Below are positions 5,038 to 7,613 of a DNA stretch of 7,613 nucleotides, in pieces (the stretch's first letter is position 1; each line of letters opens with the position of its first letter). Below the pieces are notes generated by a model, which was given only the letters and a program-made list of their open reading frames with translations, did no database searches and was not told where the DNA came from. The DNA comes from Pseudomonadota bacterium (lineage in GTDB: Bacteria > Pseudomonadota > Gammaproteobacteria > Burkholderiales > Nitrosomonadaceae), in NCBI GenBank assembly GCA_018240935.1, contig JAFEEV010000296.1, forward strand, positions 1 through 7,613, written 5' to 3'. The translations under genes were made by a program, and so were the position numbers.

Positions 5038-7613
5038 ATGATGGCTGCGATCGTACGTGCCATGTTGAAACAGCGGCTGCTGGTTCTGATCATCGGATTG
5101 ATGTTATGCATTGCCGGCGGATTTTCGGCAAAAAGTTTGTCAGTCGATGCGTTTCCCGATGTTACCAATATTCAGGTGCAAGTAGCCACGGTAGCCATAG
5201 GCCGCAGTCCGGAGGAAATGGAGCGGTTGGTTACGGTGCCGGTGGAGATTGCCATGACCGGTTTGCCGGGATTGGTGGAGATGCGCTCGATGAACAAGAG
5301 CGGATTATCACTGATCACACTGGTTTTTACCGACAAAACCGATGTGTATTTTGCCCGCCAGCTGGTGATGGAGCGCATCATTGATGTTTCTCCCCGGCTG
5401 ATTCCCGGCATCACGCCGGTACTTGGGCCGGTTTCCACAGGCTTGGGCGAAGTTTATCAATACACCATTGAGCACCCGGATGACGGTAAACGCGCCTTAA
5501 CCAAAGAAGAACTCATCGAGCGCCGGACAATTCAGGATTGGGTTGTGCGTCCCATGTTACGTTCGATCCGGGGGGTGGCGGAAATCAACTCTATCGGCGG
5601 CCATGTCAAAGAATATCAAGTGTACGTCGATCCCAACAAACTGCGGCATTACGATTTAACGCTGACGGAGGTGGATCGTGCATTGGCCAGCAATAATGCC
5701 AACGCCAGCGGGAATATATTGGCGTTGCATTATGAGCAATACCTGATCCGCGGCGTTGGCTTGATTGCTTCACTGGATGATATCCGCAACATCGTGCTGC
5801 GGGAAATGGAGGGCGTGCCGGTTTATGTGCGCGATGTTGCCGAAGTAACCCTGGGCGGTGAAGTCCGGCAAGGCGCCAGTATCAAGAATGGTTATACGGA
5901 ATCGGTTACCGGCATTGTGATGATGCTGCGCGGCGGGAACGCCAAGGAAATTGTCGGCCGGGTGAAGGAAAAAGTGGCAGAGATCAACGAACAGGGCATG
6001 CTGCCGGATGGTTTACAAATTGTGCCATTTTATGACCGGACAAATTTGGTTGATAGCGCTTTATCCACTGTGCAAAGTACGCTGGTGGAGTCTTTGATTC
6101 TTGTCATTGTCGTGCTGTCCATTTTTCTGGGCACCGTCCGCACCAGTATCGTCGTGTGTTTTACCCTGATCATTACACCGCTTGTTACCTTCATGGTGAT
6201 GAATTATTACGGCATGCCTGCCAATTTGATGTCGTTGGGTGGATTGACGATTGCATTGGGAATGATGGTCGATCCGACGGTGGTGGTGGTTGAAAATATT
6301 TATCAACGCCTTGGACAGGCGCATGGGACAAACCAATCCAAATTCAATGTTATTGTCAATGCCGTGGCTGAAGTCGGAACACCGGTGATTTTCGGCGTTT
6401 TCGTTACGATATTGGTGTTTCTGCCATTGATGACACTTGAAGGTATGGAAGGTAAAACTTTTAGTCCGCTCGCAATCACGATCGCCATTTCGCTATTGAT
6501 TGCACTCTTTGTGTCGGTGTTGCTATCGCCGGTGCTGAGCGATTATTTATTGACCGGCGGCAGCGAACAAGATACTAGGATCGTAGCAGCACTTAAACGC
6601 GCTTATCTGCGAGTATTTGATGCAGCAATGCATAATCAGAAGAAAACCTTGATTATCGCTATCGGCTCGTTAATGGTTGCATTTGCACTGTTTCCGCTGC
6701 TCGGTAAATCCTTTATTCCGATCATGAAGGAAGGAGCGGTGACCCCGGTGATTATCCGCGCTCCCTCCATTTCATTGGAAGAAGCGATCAAATTGGAAAC
6801 AGAAGCCATGCGCATGATTGCGGAGATTCCGGGTGTTAAAGCCGTAGTGTCCAAGATCGGACGGGGCGAATCGCCAGCCGATCCGGCATCGCAAAATGAA
6901 TCGGATCCAATTGCCGATCTGGAGTTGGCAGGATCGGGGCGTACTCAACAGGAAATCGAAGAAGATATTCGCAAAGCGCTGACGACATTGCCCGGCGTCA
7001 ATATTGTCATTTCCCAGCCGATTGCGCAACGCGTGGATGAGATGGTGACCGGTGTGCGTTCGCAAGTGGCGATCAAAATTTTCGGTGATAACCTGGAAGA
7101 ATTACGCAAACTGTCCGAACAGGTGGCGCGCATTGTCAAATCGACGCGCGGCGCCAGGGATATCCGTATTGAACGCTTATCCGGTCAACAGGAATTGACC
7201 ATTCATATCGACCGGCGCGCAATTGCCCGTCACGGTCTTAACGTTTCCGATGTGAATGAACTGATTGCAACTGCAATTGGCGGAAAAGCGGTTACGCAGG
7301 TGTTTGAAGGTGAACGGCGTTTTACCTTGTTGCTGAGATTCCCGGAGAAGTACCGCTATGATGTTGAGGCGATCAAGGAACTCTTGCTGAGGCCTGCCGA
7401 TGCGGCGCCAAGCGGTATGGGATCCGGCGGGAGATTGATACCGCTGAGTGCGGTTGCGGATATTAAAGTGGTCGATGGTCCGGCCATTATCTCGCGTGAA
7501 TTCGCCAAGCGCCGGGTTGTTGTGGGGGCCAACGTGCACGAACGCGACATGGGTGGTTTTGTAGCGGAGCTTCAGCAACGTGTTGCGAAAGAAATTAAAC
7601 TGCCGCCGGGCTA
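5038..7613 (+). CDS. Heavy-metal efflux RND pump, CzcA/CusA family (3' end outside window)
   Basis: An unbroken frame of 858 codons runs off the window; family members have about 1,040 residues. This is the proton-driven inner-membrane pump of the complex. TM1 is at about 14-31 and is followed by DAFPDVTNIQVQ, the family's signature. Porter subdomains precede a cluster of membrane segments near 350-364, 370-386, 399-420, 449-463 and 477-500, with another at 537-556. The TM4 relay motif reads ALGMMVDPTVVVVEN (406-420): D412 and E419 match the essential acids of CzcA, but the first Asp of the Co/Zn/Cd type is Ala (A406), as in CusA. The second porter half has the family blocks KIGRGESPADP (606-616) and QPIAQRVDEMVTG (660-672). 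The metal is undetermined. Start: two adjacent ATGs, 5038 and 5041; GGAA at 5029-5032 is five or eight bases upstream, so either may serve. No stop, frameshift or damage is seen. Confidence 0.92.
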   Translation, partial: MMAAIVRAMLKQRLLVLIIGLMLCIAGGFSAKSLSVDAFPDVTNIQVQVATVAIGRSPEEMERLVTVPVEIAMTGLPGLVEMRSMNKSGLSLITLVFTDKTDVYFARQLVMERIIDVSPRLIPGITPVLGPVSTGLGEVYQYTIEHPDDGKRALTKEELIERRTIQDWVVRPMLRSIRGVAEINSIGGHVKEYQVYVDPNKLRHYDLTLTEVDRALASNNANASGNILALHYEQYLIRGVGLIASLDDIRNIVLREMEGVPVYVRDVAEVTLGGEVRQGASIKNGYTESVTGIVMMLRGGNAKEIVGRVKEKVAEINEQGMLPDGLQIVPFYDRTNLVDSALSTVQSTLVESLILVIVVLSIFLGTVRTSIVVCFTLIITPLVTFMVMNYYGMPANLMSLGGLTIALGMMVDPTVVVVENIYQRLGQAHGTNQSKFNVIVNAVAEVGTPVIFGVFVTILVFLPLMTLEGMEGKTFSPLAITIAISLLIALFVSVLLSPVLSDYLLTGGSEQDTRIVAALKRAYLRVFDAAMHNQKKTLIIAIGSLMVAFALFPLLGKSFIPIMKEGAVTPVIIRAPSISLEEAIKLETEAMRMIAEIPGVKAVVSKIGRGESPADPASQNESDPIADLELAGSGRTQQEIEEDIRKALTTLPGVNIVISQPIAQRVDEMVTGVRSQVAIKIFGDNLEELRKLSEQVARIVKSTRGARDIRIERLSGQQELTIHIDRRAIARHGLNVSDVNELIATAIGGKAVTQVFEGERRFTLLLRFPEKYRYDVEAIKELLLRPADAAPSGMGSGGRLIPLSAVADIKVVDGPAIISREFAKRRVVVGANVHERDMGGFVAELQQRVAKEIKLPPG

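Noticed and set aside
3842..5040. Possible terminators or separate promoters between the three pump genes
   Set aside because: The genes overlap by four bases or are separated by two, and no stem-loop with a T run is visible at either junction.

Overview
The window looks like chromosomal DNA of a Gram-negative proteobacterium. Outer-membrane and periplasmic export components, a lipoprotein adaptor and c-type haem sites support this. Base composition is moderate (roughly half GC in the genes, AT-rich between them). An IS5-type element, a large periplasmic di-haem cytochrome and a CzcCBA-type exporter would fit a betaproteobacterium, possibly the Nitrosomonas group. That placement is an impression, not something the sequence proves.

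Layout: (1) Positions 1-280 are the right end of an IS5-family insertion sequence: the last 44 codons of its transposase, about 145 noncoding bases, and a right terminus that abuts a probable TTAG target duplication. (2) Positions 281-2374, minus strand, encode a 697-residue membrane-anchored di-haem cytochrome of the bacterial cytochrome c peroxidase/MauG/RoxA-like superfamily. Its stop codon lies inside the probable IS target site. (3) Positions 2375-2600 are an AT-rich divergent control region with a candidate promoter in each direction, a perfect 12-bp palindrome, and three TGTGAA boxes at exact 11-bp pitch followed by an inverted copy. (4) Positions 2601-7613, plus strand, are a tight three-gene operon for a tripartite heavy-metal RND efflux pump: outer-membrane channel (CzcC/TolC type), periplasmic lipoprotein adaptor (CzcB/HlyD type) and inner-membrane RND pump (CzcA/CusA type). 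The pump gene runs off the window about 180 codons before its expected end.

The three pump proteins should assemble into one complex spanning both membranes, driven by the proton gradient and exporting a metal cation. The substrate cannot be fixed from the sequence. The pump's TM4 motif departs from the classical Co/Zn/Cd one, and the methionine triad of Cu/Ag pumps appears to be missing. No regulator gene is visible. The 11-bp-phased repeat array is the best clue to control and resembles sites of OmpR/PhoB-type response regulators, the class that commonly controls such pumps. I do not see a wholly new system. The most worthwhile leads are this repeat array, the unusual pump motif, and the pairing of an uncharacterised di-haem oxidase/peroxidase-like protein with a metal pump.
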